A stretch of DNA of 64,000 nt from UBA8529 sp964390565 (GCA_964390565.1 CAYMII010000005.1:1-64000); one strand, 5' to 3'. Positions 8,760 through 17,707 are shown, counted from the first letter of the stretch. The notes: generated by a model from the sequence alone, not told the origin. Translations and numbers: made by a program.

Positions 8760-8804
8760 CTCCTGTTCTAGTCGTTTAACGGCAAGTACAGGAGGCTTTT
8801 TTTT
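8760..8804 (+). terminator. Terminator of rplU-rpmA
   Basis: CTCCTGT (8760-8766) pairs with ACAGGAG (8788-8794), and an eight-T run follows. It ends the L21-L27 transcript before serS. Confidence 0.8.
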
Positions 8805-8825
8805 AACATAATTCAACTTAAGGCT

Positions 8826-10100
8826 ATGTTAACACTCAAAGTGATTCGCGAAAACAAGGAGGAAGTTGTAAAGCGACTTGCAGTTAAAAACTTCGATGCG
8901 AAAGAGATAATTGAAAAGGTTATCGCTCTCGATGATGAGCGCAAAGCAATTCAGTTCGAATTAGACAATAACCTTGCCGAGCAGAATAATATTGCTAAGC
9001 AGATTGGGAAACTTTTTTCGGAAGGGAAAGCAGATGAAGCTAACGCTGCAAAGCAGCGAACTTCTGAATTGAAAGAACAATCTAAGGTATTATCGCAGAA
9101 ATTTGCTGAAGCTGAGAAGAACCTGAACCTTACTCTTGTTAAGATTCCTAATCTACCTCACGAGTCAGTTCCTCTTGGTCATGGAGCAAATGATAACGTT
9201 GAGGTTCGCGGAGGAGGGCAAATACCTGCTTTACACGAAGGTGCTATGCCACACTGGGAGTTAACTAAAAAGTACGATATTATCGATTTTGAACTTGGCG
9301 TTAAGCTAACAGGTGCTGGTTTTCCTGTTTATAAAGGTAAAGGAGCAAAGTTGCAACGTGCTTTAATCAATTTTTTCCTTGATGAGAATACATCAGCCGG
9401 TTATCAGGAAATTCAACCTCCATTAATGGTCAATGAGGATTCTGGTTACGGAACAGGTCAACTTCCCGATAAGGATAGCCAAATGTACCATGTTGGGCTC
9501 GATAATTTTTATCTAATCCCAACAGCAGAGGTGCCTGTTACCAATATTTACCGCGATGTGGTTCTCAATGCATCACAGTTTCCTATTAAAATGACTGCTT
9601 ATACACCTTGCTTCCGTCGCGAGGCTGGTTCGTATGGCAAGGATGTTCGTGGTTTGAACCGCTTACATCAATTCGATAAAGTTGAGATAGTTCAATTCCA
9701 GCATCCCGATAAATCATATGCTACTTTGGAAGAGATGGTGTTGCATGTTGAAGGGTTACTCAAAAAGTTGGAACTTCCATACAGAATTTTAAGGCTTTGC
9801 GGTGGTGATATGAGCTTTACATCTGCATTAACCTACGATTTCGAGGTGTACTCAGCAGGTCAAGGAAAATGGCTAGAGGTTAGTTCAACATCTAACTTCG
9901 AATCGTTCCAGGCAAACCGTATGATGCTTCGTTTTAAGGAAGATGGTGATAAAAAGACTCAGATTGCTCATACATTGAATGGTAGCGCATTAGCTTTGCC
10001 TCGCATTGTAGCTTCAATTCTTGAAAACAACCAAACCCCAGAGGGAATAAGAATCCCAAAGGTTCTTCAGAAGTTCTGTGGGTTTGAGATGATAGATTAG
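8826..10100 (+). CDS. serS: Seryl-tRNA synthetase
   Basis: Class II aminoacyl-tRNA synthetase that charges tRNA-Ser in the cytoplasm. The N-terminal coiled-coil arm that grips the tRNA long variable arm is visible at about residues 28-105 (helical, rich in Glu, Lys and Gln). The catalytic part has motif 2 (FRREAGSYGKDVRG) and motif 3 (around LNGSALALPRIVASILE), plus the serine-site block LEVSSTSNFESFQANR. The length of 424 residues is normal. The gene stands alone between two terminators. Confidence 0.97.
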   Translation: MLTLKVIRENKEEVVKRLAVKNFDAKEIIEKVIALDDERKAIQFELDNNLAEQNNIAKQIGKLFSEGKADEANAAKQRTSELKEQSKVLSQKFAEAEKNLNLTLVKIPNLPHESVPLGHGANDNVEVRGGGQIPALHEGAMPHWELTKKYDIIDFELGVKLTGAGFPVYKGKGAKLQRALINFFLDENTSAGYQEIQPPLMVNEDSGYGTGQLPDKDSQMYHVGLDNFYLIPTAEVPVTNIYRDVVLNASQFPIKMTAYTPCFRREAGSYGKDVRGLNRLHQFDKVEIVQFQHPDKSYATLEEMVLHVEGLLKKLELPYRILRLCGGDMSFTSALTYDFEVYSAGQGKWLEVSSTSNFESFQANRMMLRFKEDGDKKTQIAHTLNGSALALPRIVASILENNQTPEGIRIPKVLQKFCGFEMID

Positions 10101-10121
10101 AGTTTGTTTAGATATTAGTAG

Positions 10122-10148
10122 AAAAGCCCATCATTATGATGGGCTTTT
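10122..10148. terminator. Bidirectional terminator between serS and the M56 gene
   Basis: AAAAGCCCATCA and TGATGGGCTTTT form a 12-bp perfect stem with a three-base loop. The A- and T-tracts allow it to work in both directions. It lies between convergent genes ending at 10100 and 10153. Confidence 0.9.
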
Positions 10149-10152
10149 CTAT

Positions 10153-11691
10153 TTATTTGTATTCAACTGTTATTGTATAGTTAACAGGAACGCTCTTACT
10201 TCTTTGTTTACCTGGGTCCCATTTTTTCATATTACGAAAGACAAAATGGATATTTATGTCTATTTTTCCCTCCCAAGTTTGTATTTCTGGTTTACCCTCT
10301 TTGTTGACTGTAAAATTGAGCATAATTTTTCCCTGGGGATTATACTTCTTAAGGTTCTCTCTAACTTCTTTTGCGAATTCATAGAGACCACCAGGATAAG
10401 AGGGTAACTGTTCTACTACAACAAATACTTCATCCCCAATTTTATTGTTTGGCGTTTCTGGCTCCTTGTATTGATCAGGATTTTTTAGAATTTCATCGAT
10501 ATCTAACTTGATCTCCCCAGCAACTAAATTTAATACAACAATTTTGTCGGGCGATTTTTCTAACTTATAATCTATTTCACTTCCACTCAGTTTTCGAGAT
10601 ACAAAGCCAACGTAAGAGATTACAATTTGATCGGATTTATCCATTTTTAACGTGAATAATCCATCTTTGTCTGTGGTAGTTCCAGATGTTTTTCCATAAA
10701 TTACTATTGAAGCTCCTTCGAGTGGTAATCCGCTTCCATCGACAATTTTCCCTGTAAACTGCATGGTTTCGTAGGCCATGTTTTGGATAGGAACGTTTGT
10801 CTTTGGAATATTCGTTTCGAATTCAGGCTTTGCGAAAGCCATTGTTAAGAGCGCAATTATAGGTAATGCCCATAGTAGTTTGAAAACTTTAACTTTAGGC
10901 GATTTAGTTTTTGTCATCATATTCATACGTTTTTTATTTACAGAGAAGTTAAGGTTGTTGGTTAGTCCAATAACCTGCATCCCCATAATTTGATTAATTA
11001 GTATTGCTTGGTATCGGCCAATGCTGAATCCCTGCGCAAGAACTCCTTCATCAGCCAAATACTCATGATTTTGTTTGATTGAGCGCTCGTAAAACCAAAC
11101 AAAAGGGTTGAACCAGAAGAAAATCATAACCAGTTCAATAATTAGTAAATCGAACCAGTGCTGCTCCCGAATGTGCACTTTTTCGTGAGCAAGTATATTC
11201 GTTAAATCGGTTCCTTTGTGAATGCTAGGGTTTATAAATACAATATTTAGAAAAGAGAATGGTAGTTCATATTTGCAATTTTCAACTATTAGCGTGTTGT
11301 TTAACTTTTTAAATTTATTTTTATAGATAAGTAGTAGGAGTGATGCGCTTTGCCATAGCAATCTTGACAGAAATAGTGCAACTCCAAGTATGTATAAAAC
11401 TATAATAAATTTCTGCCAAGTAAAACTTGATGATTCAGCATAAACCATACTATTGCTTACAATTGGTTTTAATCCTTTCTCAAGTTCAGTAAAGGATAGT
11501 GTGTTAAGTTGGATATTTGTTTTGTAAGTAATTGGTGTTAATGGTAGAAGTAGCGAGGTTAGCAGGCTGACTATCAGGTATGCTCTGTTAGTTTTAAAGG
11601 TTGTTTCTTTCCTTAGTGTTAACCAAAAAACAAGATAAAAAAGAATTATTCCAACCGATGCCTTAAGTATGTATATGATTATTTCATTCAT
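10153..11691 (-). CDS. BlaR1-like M56 membrane metallopeptidase with regulatory and TonB-C-like domains
   Basis: Inner-membrane zinc peptidase of the BlaR1/MecR1 type, expected to sense an envelope signal and inactivate its partner repressor BlaI. Four hydrophobic segments lie in the first 300 residues. The zinc site is HEKVH at residues 169-173, with a downstream HEYLADE Glu. In place of the penicillin-binding sensor of BlaR1, the exported C-terminal half has a carboxypeptidase-regulatory-like beta domain (QFTGKIVDGSGLPLEGASIVI) and a TonB-C-like end (YPGGLYEFAKEVRENL through TITVEYK). The ligand is therefore probably not a beta-lactam. Its start codon overlaps the end of blaI by 4 bases, so the two are translationally coupled. 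Confidence 0.88.
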   Translation of the reverse strand: MNEIIIYILKASVGIILFYLVFWLTLRKETTFKTNRAYLIVSLLTSLLLPLTPITYKTNIQLNTLSFTELEKGLKPIVSNSMVYAESSSFTWQKFIIVLYILGVALFLSRLLWQSASLLLLIYKNKFKKLNNTLIVENCKYELPFSFLNIVFINPSIHKGTDLTNILAHEKVHIREQHWFDLLIIELVMIFFWFNPFVWFYERSIKQNHEYLADEGVLAQGFSIGRYQAILINQIMGMQVIGLTNNLNFSVNKKRMNMMTKTKSPKVKVFKLLWALPIIALLTMAFAKPEFETNIPKTNVPIQNMAYETMQFTGKIVDGSGLPLEGASIVIYGKTSGTTTDKDGLFTLKMDKSDQIVISYVGFVSRKLSGSEIDYKLEKSPDKIVVLNLVAGEIKLDIDEILKNPDQYKEPETPNNKIGDEVFVVVEQLPSYPGGLYEFAKEVRENLKKYNPQGKIMLNFTVNKEGKPEIQTWEGKIDINIHFVFRNMKKWDPGKQRSKSVPVNYTITVEYK

Positions 11692-12077
11692 GGTTGTTGA
11701 TTTTTAGGTTCCTCTTTTTTTAGTTCGTCTTCTGCTATTGTTAACATTTCTTCGAGTTCTTTTATTGTAAGGTTATTTTCGCGAGCAAAGAAAGTGGCCA
11801 TTTTGGGGAACGAACCATTGAAGTAGTTCTTAAGAAGGCTTGAAAACTGAATTTTAGTATAATCATCTTTGCTTACTTGTGGTTTGTAAAGATGAGTGTT
11901 GCCAATTTTTCTTTTTGTAACAAACCCTTTATTCTCTAATACTTTAAAAACCGTGGCAACTGTTGTGTATGCAGGTTTAGGCTCACTAAAGTTGTCGACT
12001 ACATCTTTAACTACTCCTTCGTTAATGTCCCAAAGGATCTGCATCACCTGCTCTTCTGCTTTTGTAAGTTGTTTCAT
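11688..12077 (-). CDS. BlaI/MecI/CopY-family transcriptional repressor
   Basis: A 129-residue winged-helix repressor. The N-terminal wHTH is clear (LTKAEEQVMQILWDINEGVVKDVV, then AYTTVATVFKVLENKGFVTKRK), and it includes the TTVxT recognition helix of the BlaI family. The C-terminal helices provide dimerisation and the site usually cut after M56 peptidase activation. It forms an operon with the M56 gene (4-base overlap). Two near-perfect palindromes of BlaI operator type lie just upstream of its start, which implies autorepression. Confidence 0.92.
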   Translation of the reverse strand: MKQLTKAEEQVMQILWDINEGVVKDVVDNFSEPKPAYTTVATVFKVLENKGFVTKRKIGNTHLYKPQVSKDDYTKIQFSSLLKNYFNGSFPKMATFFARENNLTIKELEEMLTIAEDELKKEEPKNQQP

Positions 12078-12092
12078 GCTAAATATAATTAA

Positions 12093-12110
12093 CTACTACA
12101 AATATAGTAG
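12093..12110. promoter_or_regulatory. BlaI-type operator 1
   Basis: CTACTACAAATATAGTAG is an imperfect palindrome with outer half-sites CTACTA/TAGTAG. It resembles known BlaI/MecI operators (TACTA...TAGTA type) and lies 16 bases before the repressor start codon. Confidence 0.7.
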
Positions 12111-12124
12111 ATAAAATTAAATAA

Positions 12125-12142
12125 CTACTATGAATATAGTAG
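12125..12142. promoter_or_regulatory. BlaI-type operator 2
   Basis: CTACTATGAATATAGTAG is a second palindrome with the same half-sites, centred 32 bases (about three helical turns) from operator 1. A weaker partial copy (CTATCAGTAATATAG) follows near 12175. Confidence 0.7.
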
Positions 12143-12196
12143 AAATATTAAAATTATAGTAAAAATATTTATAACTATCAGTAATATAGATAAATA

Positions 12197-12229
12197 AAAA
12201 AGGCAGAAGGACAATCCTTCTGCCTTTTT
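12197..12229 (-). terminator. Terminator downstream of the vWA protein gene
   Basis: AAAAAGGCAGAAGGA and TCCTTCTGCCTTTTT form a 15-bp stem with a three-base loop. It lies 31 bases past the vWA stop codon and isolates that gene from the blaI promoter. Confidence 0.9.
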
Positions 12230-12259
12230 GCTTATTAATTTATGGCCTTTTTAACTTTC

Positions 12260-14134
12260 TTACTTATACAACATCTCACTTAACTCAACCATCTTAATAA
12301 AATCTGCTCGGTACCCAAACTCATCTTTACTCGAGGATTCTTTAGCTCTTCTATAAACATCTGCAAAAGTTGAGGTGCCTTTGAATTCTGATTCGCGGAG
12401 TAGCATTCCAAATTCGGCTACTGATGATGCAAACCTAATGTTGTTTGATGCTTTTAGCTCATTGTTGCTAATCCTTTCGGTAATTAACATGCTAGTATCG
12501 CCATCGGGCTTTTTGTAGCGAACTTTAACAGTCATCATGTTCTTGCTTTCGTTGGAAACCGATTGCTTTTGATACTCTAAGGGGTCAACATTTGAAATTA
12601 CCTCATCTGAATTTGCTGGGATTATTTCATAAAGAGCTGTTACTGTATGACCACAACCAATTTCACCAGCATCTTTTTTATCATCATTAAAATCCTCTTT
12701 GTTTAACAAGCGGTTTTCGTAACCAATCAGTCTGTAAGCCTTAATTTTATTGGGGTTAAACTCGATTTGAATTTTAACATCTTTAGCAATTGTATAAAGG
12801 GTTCCCCAAAGTTCAGTGCCAAATACCTTTTTTGCTTCAAGTAAATTATCAATGTAAGCGTAGTTACCATTTCCTGCATCGGCAATCTTTTCCATTTTTG
12901 AATCCTTATAGTTACCCATTCCTACGCCAAGGATTGATAGGAATATACCATCTTTACGTTTCTCTTCAATAAGCCTTACCATTTCAGCATCGCTGCTTGC
13001 ACCAATATTAAAATCGCCATCGGTAGCAAGGATAACCCGGTTATTGCCCTCTTTCATAAAATTTTGCTTAGCAATCTTATAGGCTAATTCAATGCCTTCG
13101 CCTCCTGCAGTTGAGCCACCAGCCTCTAATCTATCAATAGATGAAATAATAGTTTCTTTTTTATCGCCAGGGGTTGATTCGAGAACTACACCTGCTGCTC
13201 CAGCATAAACAACTATTGCAATTCTATCAACAGGTCTTAGGTTTTCAACCAAGTACTTAAACGATTTCTTAACCAAAGGAAGCTTGTTGGGTTCATCCAT
13301 CGAGCCAGAGACATCAAGTAGAAATACTAGGTTACTTGGAGGAATCTGCTTATCGTTAAGGTTTTCGCCTTTTAATCCAACTAAAACAAGGTTATGCTTC
13401 TCGTTCCAAGGGCATTTATCGCCTTCGATAGTAACCGAAAAAGGATTACCATTCTTAGGTTGTGGATAATCGTAATCAAAGTAGTTTATAAGTTCTTCGA
13501 TACGAACAGCATCCTTAACAGGCTTTTGGTTTTGTGCTAAAAACCTACGAACATTTGAGTATGATGCTTTGTCGACATCAATTGAGAAAGTTGATAAAGG
13601 GTTGCCGATTACATCCTTAAAGGTGTTCTCGTTAACTACATCGTACGATTCTGTATTGAACTCTTGATAAACATAGGAATTATCAGAGTTATATGCTTTA
13701 TTATATCTTGCTCCACCTGAACTACTTATCTTTGGCGCTTCCATGGCCATTTCACACAAAACCATTGGCTCTTCTTTAAGCTCATCTACCGCTACAAGGC
13801 TGTCCACAATAGCTGCTGGATTGAGATTAATCTTGAGGTTTGTAGTTTTTCCATTTGTAATTGAAACGCTATTGTTTTCGTAAATATCATATCCCTTAGC
13901 AACTACTCTTATAAGATATGTGCCTTGCTTAAGGGGAAGAGAGAAAGTTCCATTGCTTTTGCTTGTAATACTCCCACTTTGTCTACCATTCTGAAGTACT
14001 TGTACGCTTGCATTTGCAATTACTTTGCCGTTAGAGTTATCGTTTACTACACCCCAAAGTATTCCAACTTGGGCATTTAAAGTTGTCGATGCGCTTATGA
14101 GCATCATTCCAATTATTGATATTAAAGTTTTCAT
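12260..14134 (-). CDS. Exported von Willebrand factor A protein (YfbK-like)
   Basis: A 624-residue exported protein. The signal peptide is MKTLISIIGMMLISASTTLNAQ. Next comes a carboxypeptidase-regulatory-like beta domain (about residues 23-105), a YfbK-type N-terminal region (NPLSTFSIDVDKASYSNVRRFL, then VRIEELINYFDYDYP), and a vWA domain with an intact MIDAS start DVSGSMDE near residue 270 and the later ATDGDFNIG strand. The C-terminal DUF3520-like part ends KMVELSEMLYK. vWA domains bind protein partners through a divalent metal; the partner here is unknown. The gene is divergent from an ECF sigma/anti-sigma pair, an arrangement that suggests it is part of that regulon. Confidence 0.88.
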   Translation of the reverse strand: MKTLISIIGMMLISASTTLNAQVGILWGVVNDNSNGKVIANASVQVLQNGRQSGSITSKSNGTFSLPLKQGTYLIRVVAKGYDIYENNSVSITNGKTTNLKINLNPAAIVDSLVAVDELKEEPMVLCEMAMEAPKISSSGGARYNKAYNSDNSYVYQEFNTESYDVVNENTFKDVIGNPLSTFSIDVDKASYSNVRRFLAQNQKPVKDAVRIEELINYFDYDYPQPKNGNPFSVTIEGDKCPWNEKHNLVLVGLKGENLNDKQIPPSNLVFLLDVSGSMDEPNKLPLVKKSFKYLVENLRPVDRIAIVVYAGAAGVVLESTPGDKKETIISSIDRLEAGGSTAGGEGIELAYKIAKQNFMKEGNNRVILATDGDFNIGASSDAEMVRLIEEKRKDGIFLSILGVGMGNYKDSKMEKIADAGNGNYAYIDNLLEAKKVFGTELWGTLYTIAKDVKIQIEFNPNKIKAYRLIGYENRLLNKEDFNDDKKDAGEIGCGHTVTALYEIIPANSDEVISNVDPLEYQKQSVSNESKNMMTVKVRYKKPDGDTSMLITERISNNELKASNNIRFASSVAEFGMLLRESEFKGTSTFADVYRRAKESSSKDEFGYRADFIKMVELSEMLYK

Positions 14135-14288
14135 AATAATTGTATTTAAGTTTAACGTTTGTTCGTTTTACAAGTGGATACAATTGGGTGTAAATTTCCA
14201 TAAAATGATATTTTATTTTTATACTTTTACATCAAATGAAGAAGTCAATGTCTTTTAAATACTAGGTTTCAGGGCATGTTATAGCGTA

Positions 14289-14876
14289 ATGAGGATTAGT
14301 TCAACCATATCAGCGTATACCGATATTGAACTTATCGACCTATATAAAGAGAAGGGCGATAAGGTTTTAGTAGGTGAACTTTATAAGAGGTACACCAACT
14401 TTGCTTTTGCCATTTGCATGAAGTACCTGAAGGATGAGGATAATGCCAAAGATGCTGCAATGCAGGTGTTTGAGAAACTATTTGTTGACTTAAAAAAGCA
14501 TGAGGTTTCTAACTTCAAATCGTGGTTGCATACTGTTCTTAAAAACCATTGTTTGCATATAATTAGGGATTATGCCTATAAGCATAGAAAGGAAAAGGAG
14601 GCAGAAGAATCCTATGAAAATCTTGTGGAAAACCAGTACCTTTTGTATCAAGATAACGAAAATGGGTTAGATGAGAAGATCGATAACTTGGAGATGGAGC
14701 TTTGCAACCTCTCGCACGAGCAGCGTATGTGTATCGAATTATTCTATTTAAAGGATAAATGCTACCAGGAAGTGGCAACGATTACAGGATACACGTTAAA
14801 TCAGGTAAAAAGCCATATCCAGAACGGGAAACGAAACCTGAAGATCTACCTTGAACAAAATGAAAGACGGCAATAA
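14289..14876 (+). CDS. ECF RNA polymerase sigma factor
   Basis: A 195-residue sigma-70-family extracytoplasmic-function factor. Region 2 is at about residues 28-92 (LYKRYTNFAFAICMKYLKDE, then AMQVFEKL and FKSWLHTVLKN). A variable linker follows, then region 4 at about 135-190 (LSHEQRMCIELFYLKDKCYQEVA, then LNQVKSHIQNGKRNLK). It directs polymerase to a small envelope regulon. The anti-sigma gene starts inside its last codons, and the divergent vWA gene is a plausible target. Confidence 0.93.
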   Translation: MRISSTISAYTDIELIDLYKEKGDKVLVGELYKRYTNFAFAICMKYLKDEDNAKDAAMQVFEKLFVDLKKHEVSNFKSWLHTVLKNHCLHIIRDYAYKHRKEKEAEESYENLVENQYLLYQDNENGLDEKIDNLEMELCNLSHEQRMCIELFYLKDKCYQEVATITGYTLNQVKSHIQNGKRNLKIYLEQNERRQ

Positions 14877-15966
14877 TATATCGAATCGTAGTGACGATTG
14901 TATTTCAACCGATGTGCTTTTGAAGTACATTAAGGGTGAACTGTCGGGCTATATGAAAAATATGGTTGAGCGGCATGTTGCCTCATGCGAGATGTGCAGC
15001 GATGAGTTGGAGGGTTTATCGTTTATGGAAAAGCCAGATAGGATAAACGAAATTACGCTTGATCTTCGAAGGAAAGTCGACGAAATAATTAAACTACCTT
15101 ATAAAGAGATTCCCTACTTAAGTTTTAGCGTGCAAGTAGCAGCAACAATACTTGTTTTGGTTGGTGTGTCAGCCTTTTATTTCTTTGTTATTTACAAACA
15201 GCCTAAACTCGATTACGTGACTTTGGCCAGAATGGAATTGGAGGAAATAGCCTCGTTAGGAAAAGGGGGAAAGGATACATTACTATTGGCTAATTATGAT
15301 GTGATTAAGAATGAGAAAGGATTAGTAAAAGTTGAGGATATTGATGCGGTAGCATTGTTGAGCTATGCAGCCCCAGTTGTAATTGATAGTATCTCGGTTG
15401 AAAACGAGGTTGTTGATGTGTTAAATGATGATAAGATTACCGAGATTGCAAGTGCTAAAAATTTAACGGAAGATAGATTGGCTGTTGCTGAGAGCAGTGT
15501 ACAGTACGCACCTGCAAGCGCAAGTAAAAAGATGGCTGCAGGAGGTGTGGCTTATGATGAAAAGTCCAGACGCGAAAGTAAGGATAAGGGTTTGAATAAA
15601 CTTTCGTATTCAACAAGAATTCAGGCTGCAATGAAGTTGTTCAATAAAAAGAAATACGAGTTGGCAGTGAATGCATTTGAATCGATTTCCTCTGAATTAC
15701 CCTCAAACGATTCAATTTTACTGTATAAATCAATCTGTTATTATCATTTAACTCGGTTTGATGATGCTATATTGAACCTGTCTGGATTAGCGAGTAGTCC
15801 TCAAAAGACGCAATTTATTGAGGCTCGGTGGTATTTTGCTTTATCGTTAATTGGTGCTCAAAGGCGCGATGAGGCCATTGTTGTGTTAGAACAAATTGTC
15901 AATGATGATTCTAACTATAAGCGTGAAGCAAAAAAGGAATTGAATAAACTTAAGGGAAATCAATAA
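14860..15966 (+). CDS. Membrane anti-sigma factor with zinc-finger motif and TPR-like C-terminus
   Basis: The ATG at 14860 is preferred to a TTG at 14851. The cytoplasmic N-terminus has an anti-sigma zinc-binding motif H-x3-C-x2-C (RHVASCEMCSDEL). One transmembrane helix (VAATILVLVGVSAFYFFVIY) follows near residue 95. The exported part ends with a helical, TPR-like region (AMKLFNKKKYELAVNAFESI, then ARWYFALSLIGAQRRDEAIVVLEQIV). It presumably holds the ECF factor at the membrane until a periplasmic signal arrives. It overlaps the sigma gene by 17 bases, implying translational coupling. Confidence 0.87.
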   Translation: MKDGNNISNRSDDCISTDVLLKYIKGELSGYMKNMVERHVASCEMCSDELEGLSFMEKPDRINEITLDLRRKVDEIIKLPYKEIPYLSFSVQVAATILVLVGVSAFYFFVIYKQPKLDYVTLARMELEEIASLGKGGKDTLLLANYDVIKNEKGLVKVEDIDAVALLSYAAPVVIDSISVENEVVDVLNDDKITEIASAKNLTEDRLAVAESSVQYAPASASKKMAAGGVAYDEKSRRESKDKGLNKLSYSTRIQAAMKLFNKKKYELAVNAFESISSELPSNDSILLYKSICYYHLTRFDDAILNLSGLASSPQKTQFIEARWYFALSLIGAQRRDEAIVVLEQIVNDDSNYKREAKKELNKLKGNQ

Positions 15967-15999
15967 TTCCTTTTTGTATCTTTCACCTTTCTCTTAACT

Positions 16000-16881
16000 A
16001 TGAAAAATCAGAAAATAGCATATCTTTTTGCAGGATTTGTAATCCTGTTTTGGGGCACATCCGCAACAGCATTTAAAATTGGGCTTAAGTATTTTAATTT
16101 TCTCCAATTGCTTTTCTGGGCATCGTTGTTTGCGATGATAATCCTTTTTATAGTAATGCTTGTTCAACGAAAACTTCCTGAGGTTTTTCAAATTACGAGG
16201 AAGCAGTTAGGTTGGTCGATTTTATTGGGTTTTCTAAACCCATTTTTATACTACTTTGTGCTTTTTAAAGCATATGACTTATTGCCTGCACAAGTTGCGC
16301 AACCACTAAACTATGTTTGGCCTATAATCCTTGTTCTACTTTCGGTCCCAATTTTAGGTCATAAACTTAAGTTTAGTAGCATTGTCGCTTTATTTATAAG
16401 TTTCGTTGGTGTTATTTTTATCTCTTCGCAAGGTAGTGTTGCAATCTTTTCTAAAAGCAACCCGCTTGGGGTTGCTTTGGCGCTAACAAGTTCTTTGGTA
16501 TGGGCTTCATTTTGGTTGCTAAACGTAAAGAATGGGGTTAAAGATGAGGTGGTTAAACTCTTTTTGAGTTTTGGCTTTGCAACAGCATTTAGCTTGATGG
16601 CAGGATTGTTTTCTGATGGTTTCTGGTATATTCAAGCGAATGGGATTTACGCATCGGTTTATATTGGGGCGTTTGAAATGGGTATAACCTTTGTTCTTTG
16701 GCTAAAAGCATTGAACTATGCCCAAAATACTGCCCGCTTGGGTAATGTAATCTATTTAGTACCTTTTGTAGCACTTATTTTCATTAGTTTAGTGCTTGGA
16801 GAGCATGTTTATTGGACTACCATTGCTGGGCTAATTTTCATTATTTTAGGAATTATTTATCAGCAATTGGCTCCCAAATAG
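16000..16881 (+). CDS. DMT-family (EamA) transporter
   Basis: A 293-residue inner-membrane protein with about ten hydrophobic helices arranged as two EamA repeats. Typical landmarks are FVILFWGTSATAFKIGLKY in helix 1 and the end of the first repeat LKFSSIVALFISFVGVIFI. Substrates in this superfamily are diverse (amino acids, metabolites, drugs), so none is assigned. It stands 33 bases downstream of the anti-sigma gene and may be read from the same transcript. Confidence 0.88.
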   Translation: MKNQKIAYLFAGFVILFWGTSATAFKIGLKYFNFLQLLFWASLFAMIILFIVMLVQRKLPEVFQITRKQLGWSILLGFLNPFLYYFVLFKAYDLLPAQVAQPLNYVWPIILVLLSVPILGHKLKFSSIVALFISFVGVIFISSQGSVAIFSKSNPLGVALALTSSLVWASFWLLNVKNGVKDEVVKLFLSFGFATAFSLMAGLFSDGFWYIQANGIYASVYIGAFEMGITFVLWLKALNYAQNTARLGNVIYLVPFVALIFISLVLGEHVYWTTIAGLIFIILGIIYQQLAPK

Positions 16882-16884
16882 TTT

Positions 16885-16945
16885 ATAAGTTGACAAGTTA
16901 CAAAGTTGATAAGTCTGATGTCTTGCGTCTAACATCTGATGTCTA
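16885..16945. repeat. Degenerate short repeats before ruvC
   Basis: This spacer contains imperfect repeats of the type AAGTTgAcAAGTTacAAAGTTgAtAAGT and tCTGATGTCT...tCTGATGTCT. A related phrase (GTCTAGAATCTG...TCTAGCGTCTCC) lies near 20000-20030. Such strings recur in Bacteroidota spacers and have no known function. Confidence 0.4.
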
Positions 16946-16950
16946 TTAAA

Positions 16951-17541
16951 ATGGCTATTGCAAACGAAAGAGTAATATTAGGAATCGACCCTGGAACGAA
17001 TGTTCTAGGTTATGCCGTTATTCGAGGCGAGGGAAGGAACAGAATTGATTTGGTTGTTTTAGGAGTCATTGAACTAAAGAAATACACCGATCATTACCTT
17101 AAGCTTAAAGCCATTTACGAGCAGGTGCAGCAGCTCGTTGACGAGCACCATCCCGATGAATTGGCTATTGAAGCTCCTTTCTTTGGAAAGAATGTTCAGA
17201 GTATGCTAAAGCTAGGTCGAGCACAAGGAGTTGCCATGGCTGCAGCGCTTTCGCGCTCGGTTCCAATTTTTGAATATGCTCCGCGTAAAATAAAACAATC
17301 CATAACCGGTCAAGGAGCTGCCTCTAAAGAGCAAGTTGCTGCAATGCTTGCTTCAATTCTAAAAGTTAAGGATTTCTCAGGTGCTAAACTTGATGCTACA
17401 GATGCCTTAGGCGCTGCAATTTGCCATTTCTATCAAGGTTCGGCGATAAGTGGTGTTGTGAAAGTAACGAAGGGTGGAAGCACAAAAAAAGCCTCTTCGT
17501 GGGAGGCGTTTATTAAGAATAATCCTGAAAGGGTGAAATAG
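16951..17541 (+). CDS. ruvC: Holliday-junction resolvase RuvC
   Basis: Endonuclease that resolves Holliday junctions together with RuvAB. The four acidic catalytic positions are visible: Asp in LGIDPGT, Glu in LAIEAPFF, and the C-terminal pair in DATDALGAAICH. The ATG at 16951 (MAIANERVILG) is chosen over an ATG four codons earlier because it gives the usual short N-terminus; either is possible. The length of 196 residues is slightly above the family average. No ruvA or ruvB lies in the window. Confidence 0.95.
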   Translation: MAIANERVILGIDPGTNVLGYAVIRGEGRNRIDLVVLGVIELKKYTDHYLKLKAIYEQVQQLVDEHHPDELAIEAPFFGKNVQSMLKLGRAQGVAMAAALSRSVPIFEYAPRKIKQSITGQGAASKEQVAAMLASILKVKDFSGAKLDATDALGAAICHFYQGSAISGVVKVTKGGSTKKASSWEAFIKNNPERVK

Positions 17542-17584
17542 TAGTTGTCAGTTCTTAGTTAACAGTTGACCGAAAAAGAAGTTT

Positions 17585-17680
17585 TCACGCAAAGAACGCT
17601 AAGGCTTTCGCAAAGTTCGCAAAGAGAAATTATAATTGCTTTGCGCTCTTTGCTGTTTTCTTTGAGGGCTTTGCGTGAAC
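17585..17680. repeat. Dispersed GCAAAG/CTTTGC intergenic repeat
   Basis: A block of repeated CGCAAAG-type units (CACGCAAAG, TCGCAAAG, TCGCAAAG) is followed by the complementary CTTTGCG, CTTTGC and CTTTGCGTGA. Together they form a long imperfect dyad. A related block built from CTTTGTGG and CCACGAAG is at 50092-50170. The two copies suggest a dispersed, palindromic, non-coding repeat; a predicted ORF through it is spurious. Confidence 0.6.
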
Positions 17681-17707
17681 ATTCAACTTTGAGAAAGGCC
17701 TCATTAG

